DNA of 64,000 bases, from the NCBI RefSeq assembly GCF_018531495.1, contig NZ_JAHDTI010000006.1, positions 245,658-309,657 on the forward strand, written 5' to 3'. Both the position numbers and the translations under genes were made by a program. Positions 43,741 to 51,603 of the stretch are shown piece by piece; position 1 is the stretch's first letter; the number at the start of each line of letters is the position of its first letter. The notes beneath the pieces are model-generated. The model searched no databases. It was not told where the DNA came from and was given only the letters and a program-made list of their open reading frames with translations. Origin of the DNA: Nonomuraea sediminis. Its GTDB lineage: Bacteria > Actinomycetota > Actinomycetes > Streptosporangiales > Streptosporangiaceae.

Positions 43741-44367
43741 CTACTTCTTCTCGATCAGGTAGCAGCAGATCGTGGCCGTGGTGACGGCCTCGTAGGTGCG
43801 GCCGTCGCGCAGGTGCCCGGCGCGTTCCAGGCTGATGGCGCCCTGGGCGGCCGCCCACAGCGCGTCGGCGATCTTGCGGGGCTGGGTGGGCACGAGGTAG
43901 CCGGCCGAGATGCAGTCAGAGATCACCCGGTCCAGGATGTTGAGGGCGGCGCGGGCCAGGGTCCTGGCACGCTCGCTGGGTTCGAAGCCGGGGATCGCCC
44001 GCTCGAACATCAGGCTGTAGTAGCCGGGCTCGGCCAGGCATGCCTCCCGGTAGGCGGGGCCGAGCGCGGTCAGGTAGTCGAAGGGGTCCTTGCGCTGCGG
44101 GACCGCCTCGAGGTAACGGCGGAAGCGTTCGAAGCCTTCCAGATAGAGGGCCTCTGCCAGGCCTTCCCGGTTGCCGAACATCGTGTAGATGACGGTGGTG
44201 GTGCAGCCCGCCTCCGTGGCGATCCTGCGCATCGTCAAACTCTCAGGCCCGTCGGAACCGAGCAGGTTCACGGCGACATCGAGCAAGCGTGCGCGCAGCT
44301 CGTCATGTGTCGCACGTTCGCCCAGCAAGTAGGCGCCCTGAAGTCCGAGCGGCGCCGAGGATGTCAT
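43741..44367 (-). CDS. TetR family transcriptional regulator
   Basis: A 208-residue TetR regulator with HTH region LTMRRIATEAGCTTTVIYTMFGNREGL and a TetR_C-type ligand domain containing YYSLMFERAIPGFEPS. It is convergent with the PucR gene (1 base between stops) and divergent from the aldehyde dehydrogenase gene, with about 230 bases between. Two direct GGTAAACATC repeats in that gap are candidate binding sites. A role in controlling the dehydrogenase is inferred from position. Confidence 0.88.
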   Translation of the reverse strand: MTSSAPLGLQGAYLLGERATHDELRARLLDVAVNLLGSDGPESLTMRRIATEAGCTTTVIYTMFGNREGLAEALYLEGFERFRRYLEAVPQRKDPFDYLTALGPAYREACLAEPGYYSLMFERAIPGFEPSERARTLARAALNILDRVISDCISAGYLVPTQPRKIADALWAAAQGAISLERAGHLRDGRTYEAVTTATICCYLIEKK

Positions 44368-44460
44368 CGGGGCCCAACCCTTCTACTCTGGGGCTCGCCG
44401 CTCGGAGACCCGCACTCGGATGACTTAGCCCTAGCGGAGATCGTTCAAACCGCTCCACAC

Positions 44461-44510
44461 GGTAAACATCCCCAATTAGGCCTACATCTGTTACATGTTG
44501 GGTAAACATC
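44461..44510. promoter_or_regulatory. Pair of direct repeats GGTAAACATC in a divergent promoter
   Basis: Exact 10-mers at 44461-44470 and 44501-44510, 40 bases apart (about four helical turns), in an AT-rich part of the gap between TetR and aldehyde dehydrogenase genes. They are probable regulator sites or promoter elements. Confidence 0.45.
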
Positions 44511-44599
44511 GACGCTTGTACTTAACGGAGGGGCTCGAGCGGGCTCTTGTGCACCCTGGTGTAAATCGCTTGCGGGCCGCTTGGCATAACGTCAGAGAC

Positions 44600-46027
44600 A
44601 TGGACGTGCGCACCTTCTGGCTCGCAGGACGCCCCGCAACCGGGGACGTCGAGCTCACCGTGACCAATCCCCACGACGGTCGCGAGGTCGGCCGGTACTC
44701 CGTGCCGACCGATGCCCAGGTCGAAGAGGCCATCGCGGCCGCACACGCCGTCGCCAAGCAGGCCGCCGCGCTGCCGATCCACGTACGCGCCGAGGCGCTC
44801 GCTCACGTCTCGCGGCGCATCGCGGAGCGGGCCGACGAGATCGCCCACCTGATCACCGCCGAGAACGGCAAGCCCATCACGTGGGCGCGCGGCGAGGTCA
44901 ACCGGGCCATCTCCACCTTCCGCTTCGCCGCGGAGGAGACCCGGCGCTTCTCCGGCGAGGTACAGCGCCTCGACACCGAGGCCGCCGCGGCCGGGCGCCT
45001 GGCCTACGTCACCCGCGTGCCGTACGGCCCCGTGCTGGCGATCACACCGTTCAACTTCCCGCTGAACCTCGTCGCCCACAAGGTCGCCCCGGCCATCGCG
45101 GTCGGCGCGCCGGTGATCGTCAAGCCGGCGCCGGCCACGCCGCTGTCGTCGCTCGTGCTCGGCGAGATCCTGGCCGAGACCGATCTGCCCGCCGGGATGT
45201 TCTCGGTGCTGCCGATCGAGAACGAGCGCGCCTCGGCGCTGGTCGACGACCCGCGGCTGCCGATCGTGTCGTTCACCGGCTCGGCGCCGGTCGGCTACGC
45301 CATCGCCGACCAGATCCCGCGCAAGCACGTGACGCTCGAGCTCGGCGGCAACGCGGCGGCCGTGGTGCTGGCCGACGCCGACCTCGACTGGGCGGCGCAG
45401 CGCATCGCGCTGTTCTCCAACTACCAGGCGGGGCAGAGCTGCATCGCCGTACAGCGGGTGATCGTCGAGCGGCCGGTCTACGACGCGTTCGTCGACAAGC
45501 TGCTCCCGGCCGTCTCCGCGCTCGTCACCGGCGACCCGCTCGACGAGAAGACCCAGGTCGGGCCGCTGGTCTCGGAGGCAGCCGCGGAGCGGGTCGACGT
45601 CTGGATCCAGGAGGCCGTCGCCGCGGGCGCCCGCGTCCTGGCCGGAGGCATCCGCGAGGGCGCCACGATCGCCCCGACGGTTCTGGCGGACGTTCCCGAC
45701 GACGCGAAGGTGGTGCGCGAGGAGGTCTTCGGACCCGTCATGATCCTCGAGCCCGTGGAGTCGGTCGACGAGGCCTACGCCATGGTCAACGACTCCAGGT
45801 ACGGCCTGCAGGCCGGCGTGTTCACGCGATCGCTGGACTCGGCGTTCAAGGCCAACAGGGAGCTCGAGGTCGGCGGCGTCATCATCGGCGACGTGCCCTC
45901 CTACCGGGCCGACCAGATGCCCTACGGCGGCGTCAAGGACTCGGGCATCGGCCGCGAGGGCCTGCACTCGGCCATGGAGGACTACACCTACGAGAAGGTG
46001 ATGGTCCTCACCGGCCTGTCGCTCTGA
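44600..46027 (+). CDS. NAD(P)-dependent aldehyde dehydrogenase, succinate-semialdehyde type
   Basis: A 475-residue aldehyde dehydrogenase. The nucleotide-site segment is ITPFNFPLNLVAHKVAPAI, the general base Glu is in LELGGN and the catalytic Cys is in NYQAGQSCIAVQR. Length and the close gabT suggest oxidation of succinate semialdehyde to succinate, completing the GABA shunt. Specificity for another semialdehyde is possible. The ATG at 44600 starts the conserved region. It is divergent from a TetR gene. Confidence 0.88.
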   Translation: MDVRTFWLAGRPATGDVELTVTNPHDGREVGRYSVPTDAQVEEAIAAAHAVAKQAAALPIHVRAEALAHVSRRIAERADEIAHLITAENGKPITWARGEVNRAISTFRFAAEETRRFSGEVQRLDTEAAAAGRLAYVTRVPYGPVLAITPFNFPLNLVAHKVAPAIAVGAPVIVKPAPATPLSSLVLGEILAETDLPAGMFSVLPIENERASALVDDPRLPIVSFTGSAPVGYAIADQIPRKHVTLELGGNAAAVVLADADLDWAAQRIALFSNYQAGQSCIAVQRVIVERPVYDAFVDKLLPAVSALVTGDPLDEKTQVGPLVSEAAAERVDVWIQEAVAAGARVLAGGIREGATIAPTVLADVPDDAKVVREEVFGPVMILEPVESVDEAYAMVNDSRYGLQAGVFTRSLDSAFKANRELEVGGVIIGDVPSYRADQMPYGGVKDSGIGREGLHSAMEDYTYEKVMVLTGLSL

Positions 46028-46062
46028 GCCCGGCCCCGGTCCGGCTCCCTCTGGAGAGATCC

Positions 46063-46665
46063 TCAGGAGCCGGGCCGGGTGGCGAGCGCGAGGAAGACGC
46101 GGTCGAGTAGGTGGACGCGGGGGTCGGTGAAGCCCGCGTTCGTGATGAGGTCCTGCGTCTCTTCCGGCGTCGCCGGGAGTGGCAGGTCGCGGGCGACCAG
46201 GTCGGCGAAGCTGCCGGAAGGGTTGTAGAGGGACGCCACCGGCAGCGTGAAGGCGGCACGGCCGCCCGGCTGCAGCGCCCGGTGCCAGTCGGCCAGCGCC
46301 CCGGCGCCCATGAACTGCAGCGCCGAGGAGCAGAACACCAGGTCGAGCGAGGCGTCGGGGACCGGGAGCGGCAGCGCCGTACCGACGCGCCAGTCGATCG
46401 CACCGTCATGCCCGAGGCGCTCGGCCCGCGCCCGGCCGGCCGCGATCATCCCGGGAGAGACGTCGACGGCCACGATCGGGACGGCCAGCCCGGGGAGGCG
46501 CTCCGCCACGGCCAGGGAGACCGCCCCGTTCCCGCAGGCGACGTCGGCGATCCTGTCACCCGCCGCGGGCTCGGCCAGCTCCACCAGGGCCCGTGCGAGC
46601 TTGTCGTGGTGGTCGTCGTCGTAGTCGTCGGCGAGCTCGTCGAAGGCCCGCGCCATGTCGCTCAT
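46063..46665 (-). CDS. Class I SAM-dependent methyltransferase
   Basis: A 200-residue Rossmann-fold methyltransferase. Motif I is IADVACGNGAVSLAVA, the acidic end of strand 2 is VAVDVSPGM and motif IV is LDLVFCSSALQFM. It resembles the UbiE/Methyltransf_11 group. Its start lies 12 bases after the PotD-like gene stop on the same strand, so they may share a transcript. No substrate-recognition domain is seen, and the substrate is unknown. Confidence 0.85.
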   Translation of the reverse strand: MSDMARAFDELADDYDDDHHDKLARALVELAEPAAGDRIADVACGNGAVSLAVAERLPGLAVPIVAVDVSPGMIAAGRARAERLGHDGAIDWRVGTALPLPVPDASLDLVFCSSALQFMGAGALADWHRALQPGGRAAFTLPVASLYNPSGSFADLVARDLPLPATPEETQDLITNAGFTDPRVHLLDRVFLALATRPGS

Positions 46666-46677
46666 GAGATGAGGACT

Positions 46678-47796
46678 CTAGCCGATGAGGCCGTGCCACC
46701 TGTCGGTCCAGGCGGCGTAGTCGGGCGGGCGTACCTCGAAGGCCACCCGGTCCAGCCCGCTCGGCTTGTCCGCGCCGTAGATCTCGCAGACCGGGATGAG
46801 CTTGCCCTTGACCTTGCACGCCTTGGCGTTGGCCGGCGCCAGCCCCATCCAGGTGGCGGCGGCCCGCTGGGCGGTGGGCGCGGCCGTCCAGGTGAGCCAG
46901 CGGTAGGCGCACTCGAGGTTGGGGGTGTTGGCGGTGTTGGCCCCGAGCATCCAGGAATCCAGCCACCCGGTGGTCCGCTTGGCCTCGACCGCCTTGACCG
47001 GCAGCCCCGCGTTCTGCAGCAGCACGCGATAGTACGGCGTGGCCTGGGCGTACTCCAGCGACCCGGTGGCGAAGCCCTTGACCAGGTCGAGCGGGTTCTT
47101 CCAGTAGACGCGGTCCTTGTGCTGCCCGAGCAGCGTCATCGCGGCGTCCAGCTGCGTCTTGGACAGCTGGAACGGGTCGTCGACCGAGGTGTCGGTGAGC
47201 GCCGCGTCGGCGATCGTCATCGGGGTGTCGGCGAGCGCGACCTTGTCCGAGCCGAAGACGTCCGCGAGCGTGCCGCCCTTCACCTTGCCGGAGTCGTAGA
47301 GGAACTCGTCGAACCCCCACAGGTACGGCACGCCGTACACCTTGCCCGCCTGGGTGGTCATGTCGCGCAGCCGCTTGGGGATGTCGGTGAAGCCGGCCAC
47401 CTTGGCGGGGTCGATGGGCTGCACCTGCTTGGTGGCGATGAGGTCGCCGGCCAGGTCGGGGCTGGCGGAGATCAGGTCGTAGGGCTGTTTGGCGACCCGT
47501 TCGGCCATCTCCTCGGAGGTCTGCACGGTGTCGAGCTTGGCGACGCGGCAGCCGGTGACCCTCTCGAAGGTGCCGACCCAGTTGGCCTTGGGCGTGGTGG
47601 CGCCGTACTCGGCGTAGCCGCGGTAGGTGATGATCTGCAGCGTGCCGTCGCTCTGCGTGGGGCTCGCCGTGGGGGTCACGGTCGGGCTCGGGCTGGGCGT
47701 GGGGCTGGGGCTGCCCGTCGGGGTGGGGGTCGGCGTCGCGGCCACACCCATGATGGCGGCAAGGGCCAGCGTCCAGGCATGAGTACGGCGTTTCAC
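46678..47796 (-). CDS. Secreted PotD-like extracellular solute-binding protein, orphan
   Basis: A 372-residue type II binding protein resembling spermidine/putrescine-binding proteins (LQIITYRGYAEYG, KQPYDLISASPDLAGDL, VYGVPYLWGFDEFLYDSGKV). It has a Sec signal but no lipobox cysteine. Instead the mature N-terminus is a Pro/Thr/Ser-rich stretch of about 30 residues (TPTPTGSPSPTPSPSP). No permease or ATPase gene is nearby. It may be released or wall-associated, or may serve a transporter encoded elsewhere. The setting among GABA-type catabolic genes suits a polyamine or amino-acid ligand, which is an inference. Confidence 0.82.
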   Translation of the reverse strand: MKRRTHAWTLALAAIMGVAATPTPTPTGSPSPTPSPSPTVTPTASPTQSDGTLQIITYRGYAEYGATTPKANWVGTFERVTGCRVAKLDTVQTSEEMAERVAKQPYDLISASPDLAGDLIATKQVQPIDPAKVAGFTDIPKRLRDMTTQAGKVYGVPYLWGFDEFLYDSGKVKGGTLADVFGSDKVALADTPMTIADAALTDTSVDDPFQLSKTQLDAAMTLLGQHKDRVYWKNPLDLVKGFATGSLEYAQATPYYRVLLQNAGLPVKAVEAKRTTGWLDSWMLGANTANTPNLECAYRWLTWTAAPTAQRAAATWMGLAPANAKACKVKGKLIPVCEIYGADKPSGLDRVAFEVRPPDYAAWTDRWHGLIG

Positions 47797-47866
47797 GTGG
47801 TGGAGCCTACCGCGAGCACGCGGGCGCCCTGCGAGCCCAGGGGGTCGCGGGGCGCCTGCCGTACCG

Positions 47867-49372
47867 CTACTTGTTGGTGGGGAAGCCGAGGTTGACGCCG
47901 CCGTGGGACGGGTCGAGCCAGCGGGAGGTGATGACCTTGCCCCGGGTGTAGAAGTGGACGCCCTCGGTGCCGTGCACGTGCGTGTCGCCGAACAGCGAGG
48001 ACTTCCAGCCGCCGAAGCTGTAGAAGGCCATCGGGACGGGGATCGGCACGTTGATGCCGACCATGCCGACCTCCACCTCGTTCTGGAAGCGCCGGGCGGC
48101 GCCGCCGTCGTTGGTGAAGATCGCCGTGCCGTTGCCGTACACGCCGCCGTTGATGACCTCCAGCCCCTCCTCGTAGGAGGAGACGCGGACGACCGACAGC
48201 ACCGGGCCGAAGATCTCCTCGGTGTGCGTGCGCGAGCCGGCGGGCACGTGGTCGAGCACGGTCGGGCCGAGCCAGAAGCCGGGGGTGTCCTCGGCGGCGG
48301 CTCCGCCCAGGATCTGCGTCTTGCGGCCGTCGACGACCAGCGTGGCGCCCTCCTCGACGCCCAGGTCGAGGTAGGAGGCGACCTTGTCGCGGTGCACGCC
48401 GGTGACCAGCGGGCCCATCTCGGAGCGCTCGTCGTCGCCGGGGCCGATGGTCAGCCGGGAGACGCGCTCGGTGATCTTCTGGACGAGCTCGTCGCCGACC
48501 GGGTCGACCGCAAGCACGACGGAGATCGCCATGCAGCGCTCGCCGGCCGAGCCGAAGCCCGCCGAGACGGCCGAGTCGGCGACCAGGTCGAGGTCGGCGT
48601 CGGGCAGCACGAGCATGTGGTTCTTGGCCCCGCCGAGGGCCTGGACGCGCTTGCCGTGCGCGGTGCCGGTCTCGTAGACGTACCTGGCGATCGGGGTGGA
48701 GCCGACGAAGGAGACGGCCTGCACGTCGGGGTGCTGGAGCAGCCGGTCGACGGCAACCTTGTCGCCCTGCACGACGTTGAAGATGCCGTCGGGCAGCCCG
48801 GCCTCTTTCCAGAGCCGCGCCATCAGCAGCGAGGCCGACGGGTCCTTCTCCGACGGCTTCAGGATGAACGCGTTGCCGCAGGCGATCGCGATCGGGTACA
48901 TCCACATCGGCACCATGGCGGGGAAGTTGAACGGCGTGATGCCGGCCACGACGCCCAGCGGCTGCCGGATGGAGTAGGAGTCGACGCGGGTCGAGACGCC
49001 CTCGGAGAAGCCGCCCTTGAGCAGGTGCGGGATGCCGCAGGCGAACTCCACGACCTCCAGGCCGCGGGCCACCTCGCCGAGCGCGTCGGAGTGGACCTTG
49101 CCGTGCTCGGCGGAGATCAGCGCGGCCAGCTCGTCGCGGTGTGCGTACATCAGCTCGCGGAAGCGGAACAGCACCTGTGCCCGCTTGACCAGCGACGCGT
49201 CCCGCCAGGCGGGCCACGCCTGGACGGCGGCGGCGACCGCGGCGTCGACGTCCGCGACGGAGGCCATCGCGACCGTGCCGCTCACCTCACCGGTCGCCGG
49301 GTTGTAGATCTCCTGTGTACGGCTGTCGCCGTCCGCAGGAGAGCCGTTGATCCAGTGGTTAACGAACTTCAT
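47867..49372 (-). CDS. mmsA: CoA-acylating methylmalonate-semialdehyde dehydrogenase
   Basis: 501 residues, family length. It oxidises methylmalonate semialdehyde (and malonate semialdehyde) to propionyl-CoA or acetyl-CoA with NAD and CoA, losing CO2. The nucleotide-site text is ITPFNFPAMVPMWMYPIAI, and the catalytic Cys is in SAGERCMAIS. MMSDH lacks the usual general-base Glu; here the corresponding text is ALGGAKNH, as expected. The start overlaps the upstream class III transaminase stop by 14 bases, forming a two-gene operon that fits beta-alanine or valine/beta-aminoisobutyrate breakdown. Confidence 0.93.
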   Translation of the reverse strand: MKFVNHWINGSPADGDSRTQEIYNPATGEVSGTVAMASVADVDAAVAAAVQAWPAWRDASLVKRAQVLFRFRELMYAHRDELAALISAEHGKVHSDALGEVARGLEVVEFACGIPHLLKGGFSEGVSTRVDSYSIRQPLGVVAGITPFNFPAMVPMWMYPIAIACGNAFILKPSEKDPSASLLMARLWKEAGLPDGIFNVVQGDKVAVDRLLQHPDVQAVSFVGSTPIARYVYETGTAHGKRVQALGGAKNHMLVLPDADLDLVADSAVSAGFGSAGERCMAISVVLAVDPVGDELVQKITERVSRLTIGPGDDERSEMGPLVTGVHRDKVASYLDLGVEEGATLVVDGRKTQILGGAAAEDTPGFWLGPTVLDHVPAGSRTHTEEIFGPVLSVVRVSSYEEGLEVINGGVYGNGTAIFTNDGGAARRFQNEVEVGMVGINVPIPVPMAFYSFGGWKSSLFGDTHVHGTEGVHFYTRGKVITSRWLDPSHGGVNLGFPTNK

Positions 49373-50633
49373 CGTTGATGATCTCCAAAGCGTTGACGAT
49401 GATGCCGAGGCCCTCCGTGGCCTCGTCCACCGTCAGGGTCAGCGGCGGGGCCATCCGGATGGCCGTGCCGTACAGCCCGCCCTTGCCGGCGAGCAGGCCC
49501 GCCTTCTTGGTCTCCTCCATGAACCGCGCGGCCTGCGCGGGGTTCTCCAGCTCGATGGCGAACATCAGGCCCTTGCCGCGGATCTCCTTGATCAGGGGCA
49601 GGCGCTTGGCGGCCTCGCGGAGACCATCGATGATGATCTTGCCGGTCCTGGCGGCGTTCGCCTGGAGGTCGTGGTCGAGCACGTAGTCGAGGGTCGCGTT
49701 GGCCGCGGCCATGGAGATCGGGTTGCCGCCGAAGGTGGCCAGGCCGACGGCGGGCAGGGCGTCCATCAGGTCGCCGCGGGCCACGATGCCGCCGACCGCG
49801 AAGCCGTTGCCCAGGCCCTTGGCGAAGGTCATCATGTCCGGCGTCACGCCGTGGTTCTGGATGCCGAAGAACGCGCTGCCGGTGCGGCCCCAGCCGGTCT
49901 GCACCTCATCGGAGATGAACAGGATGCCCTGCTCGTCCAGGACCTCCTTGTAGGCGGCGAACAGCCCGTCGGGCGCCATGGTGAAGCCGCCGACGCCCTG
50001 GATCGGCTCGGCGATCAGCGCGGCCACGTCGTTGGAGACGGTGGTGGCCAGCACGTGGCGCAGGTCCTCGACGCAGACCTTGATGTAGTCGGCGTCCGAC
50101 AGCCCCTTGAACTGGGTCAGGTGCCTGTCGGCGCCGTGCAGGAAGGTGACGTTCAGCGGGGAGAGCGAGTTGTTCTTCCACGACCGGTTGGAGGTGACGC
50201 TGATCGCGCCGAAGCTGCGGCCGTGGTAGCTCTGCCGCATGGCCAGCACCTGGTCGCTCTTGCGGGCGTAGGTGGCGAGCAGCAGCGCGGTCTCGTTGGC
50301 CTCGGTGCCGGAGTTGGTGAAGAACACCTTGGCGTTCGGGATGCCGGAGAGCCGGGCGATCTTCTCGGCCAGCTCGATCTGCCCGCGCAGCAGGTAGACG
50401 GTGCTGGTGTGGACCACGCCCGTGGCCAGCTGGCGCTCGACGGCCTCGCGCACCTCGGGCACGTCGTACCCGATCATGTTGGTGAGGATGCCGGCGAAGA
50501 AGTCCAGGTAGCTCTTGCCATCGGCGTCGACGACGCGATTCCCCTTGCCGCTGACGATCTCGATGGGCTCGTTGTAGTTGAGTGCCACCCAGTTGGGAAT
50601 CACTGCCCGGTGGCGCGCGAGTAGCTCCGACAT
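49359..50633 (-). CDS. Class III aminotransferase (beta-alanine / GABA type)
   Basis: A 424-residue PLP-dependent enzyme. FISDEVQTGWGRTG holds the PLP-ring Asp, MTFAKGLGNG has the Schiff-base lysine and TNSGTEANETALLLA is the phosphate site. It is annotated in many genomes as an aspartate aminotransferase family or alanine-glyoxylate-like enzyme. Operonic coupling to methylmalonate-semialdehyde dehydrogenase points to beta-alanine or beta-aminoisobutyrate as amino donor. The ATG at 50633 was preferred to in-frame upstream codons. A perfect 18-bp palindrome lies about 90 bases upstream. Confidence 0.9.
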   Translation of the reverse strand: MSELLARHRAVIPNWVALNYNEPIEIVSGKGNRVVDADGKSYLDFFAGILTNMIGYDVPEVREAVERQLATGVVHTSTVYLLRGQIELAEKIARLSGIPNAKVFFTNSGTEANETALLLATYARKSDQVLAMRQSYHGRSFGAISVTSNRSWKNNSLSPLNVTFLHGADRHLTQFKGLSDADYIKVCVEDLRHVLATTVSNDVAALIAEPIQGVGGFTMAPDGLFAAYKEVLDEQGILFISDEVQTGWGRTGSAFFGIQNHGVTPDMMTFAKGLGNGFAVGGIVARGDLMDALPAVGLATFGGNPISMAAANATLDYVLDHDLQANAARTGKIIIDGLREAAKRLPLIKEIRGKGLMFAIELENPAQAARFMEETKKAGLLAGKGGLYGTAIRMAPPLTLTVDEATEGLGIIVNALEIINDEVR

Positions 50634-50720
50634 GCTACGAGTATCCCGTCTGAGCAGCAGGCTTCCCACCTCCAACCTGTCGGCGCGCTCGAGAATCGTC
50701 TTACATGCTGTTCACCATAA

Positions 50721-50738
50721 CATATGTCCGGACATATG
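50721..50738. promoter_or_regulatory. 18-bp perfect palindrome between transaminase and alternative oxidase genes
   Basis: CATATGTCCGGACATATG reads the same on both strands. It sits in the 271-bp divergent gap, 88 bases from the transaminase start and 167 from the oxidase start. A dimeric repressor site is likely; the protein is not identified. Confidence 0.7.
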
Positions 50739-50904
50739 GACATGGCGTCAGCCCCTAGGGGATTACCCGTCCGCCTGGCGGCGTACTCCCCGCCGGATGA
50801 CTACGCCGCGAGAGGCACACAGAAAGCCCACTGGCGGCCGACGCCCGATTACGGGTCGTTCCCGCACGATCGGATCATCCACTTCGAACCCGAGGAGATC
50901 CGAC

Positions 50905-51603
50905 ATGACCGTCACCCTGGACCGCGCCCCCGTCACCTACCCCGGCCCGCCCAAGCTCGACCGCGAGCAGCTGCGCCGCGCCCAGCAGGACACGCTGGAC
51001 ACCCCGCGCATGAAGTACAGCCTGCTCGCCCAGCTGATGTTCAAGCCGGTCGACATCCTGTACGGCAAGCAGGGTTCGTTCACCAAGTTCGCGATGCTCG
51101 AGATCATCGCCCGCGTGCCGTACCAGGCCTGGGAGCGCATGGGCTACTGGGCGGTGCACCGCTTCAGAACCCGCTCGGCGCTGGCCAGACGGGTGCACGA
51201 GCGGATCGTGGAGGCCCGCGCCGACCAGGACAACGAGCAGTTCCACCTGCTGATCATGGAGGACCTGATCGACCGGCAGGGTCTCAGGCGCAACTGGCTG
51301 CTGCACAGGGTGGCGCCGTGGCTGATCGCCTTCTTCTACTACCACGTCTCGTGGGCGCTGTTCCTGATCTACCCGAAGGCGAGCTACCGGCTGAACGCCG
51401 AGTTCGAGGACCACGCCGAGCACTCGTACATGACCTTCGTGGCCGAGAACCCGGACCTGGACTTCGTGCCCGACCCCGGCACCTACGCCGCCGAGTACGG
51501 CCGCTACCGCTCGGTGGCCGACCTGCTGCGGCAGGTCGGCCACGACGAGCGCGTGCACAAGCTCGACAGCCTGGAGGCCATGCGCGAGCCCCGCATCCGC
51601 TAG
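50905..51603 (+). CDS. Alternative oxidase (AOX) family di-iron protein
   Basis: A 232-residue protein of the alternative oxidase family, which oxidises ubiquinol or a similar quinol and reduces oxygen to water without proton pumping. All six expected di-iron ligands can be placed: Glu66 (LEIIARVPYQ), Glu111 and His114 (NEQFH), Glu168 (FEDHAEHSY), Glu215 and His218 (DERVHK). The hydrophobic helix WLIAFFYYHVSWALFLIY fits an interfacial membrane anchor. GAGGAG precedes the ATG. It is about 60-100 residues shorter than plant AOX, mostly at the N-terminus. AOX is uncommon in actinobacteria, and these organisms use menaquinone, so the true electron donor is open. The stop overlaps the convergent MFS gene by four bases. 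Confidence 0.82.
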   Translation: MTVTLDRAPVTYPGPPKLDREQLRRAQQDTLDTPRMKYSLLAQLMFKPVDILYGKQGSFTKFAMLEIIARVPYQAWERMGYWAVHRFRTRSALARRVHERIVEARADQDNEQFHLLIMEDLIDRQGLRRNWLLHRVAPWLIAFFYYHVSWALFLIYPKASYRLNAEFEDHAEHSYMTFVAENPDLDFVPDPGTYAAEYGRYRSVADLLRQVGHDERVHKLDSLEAMREPRIR

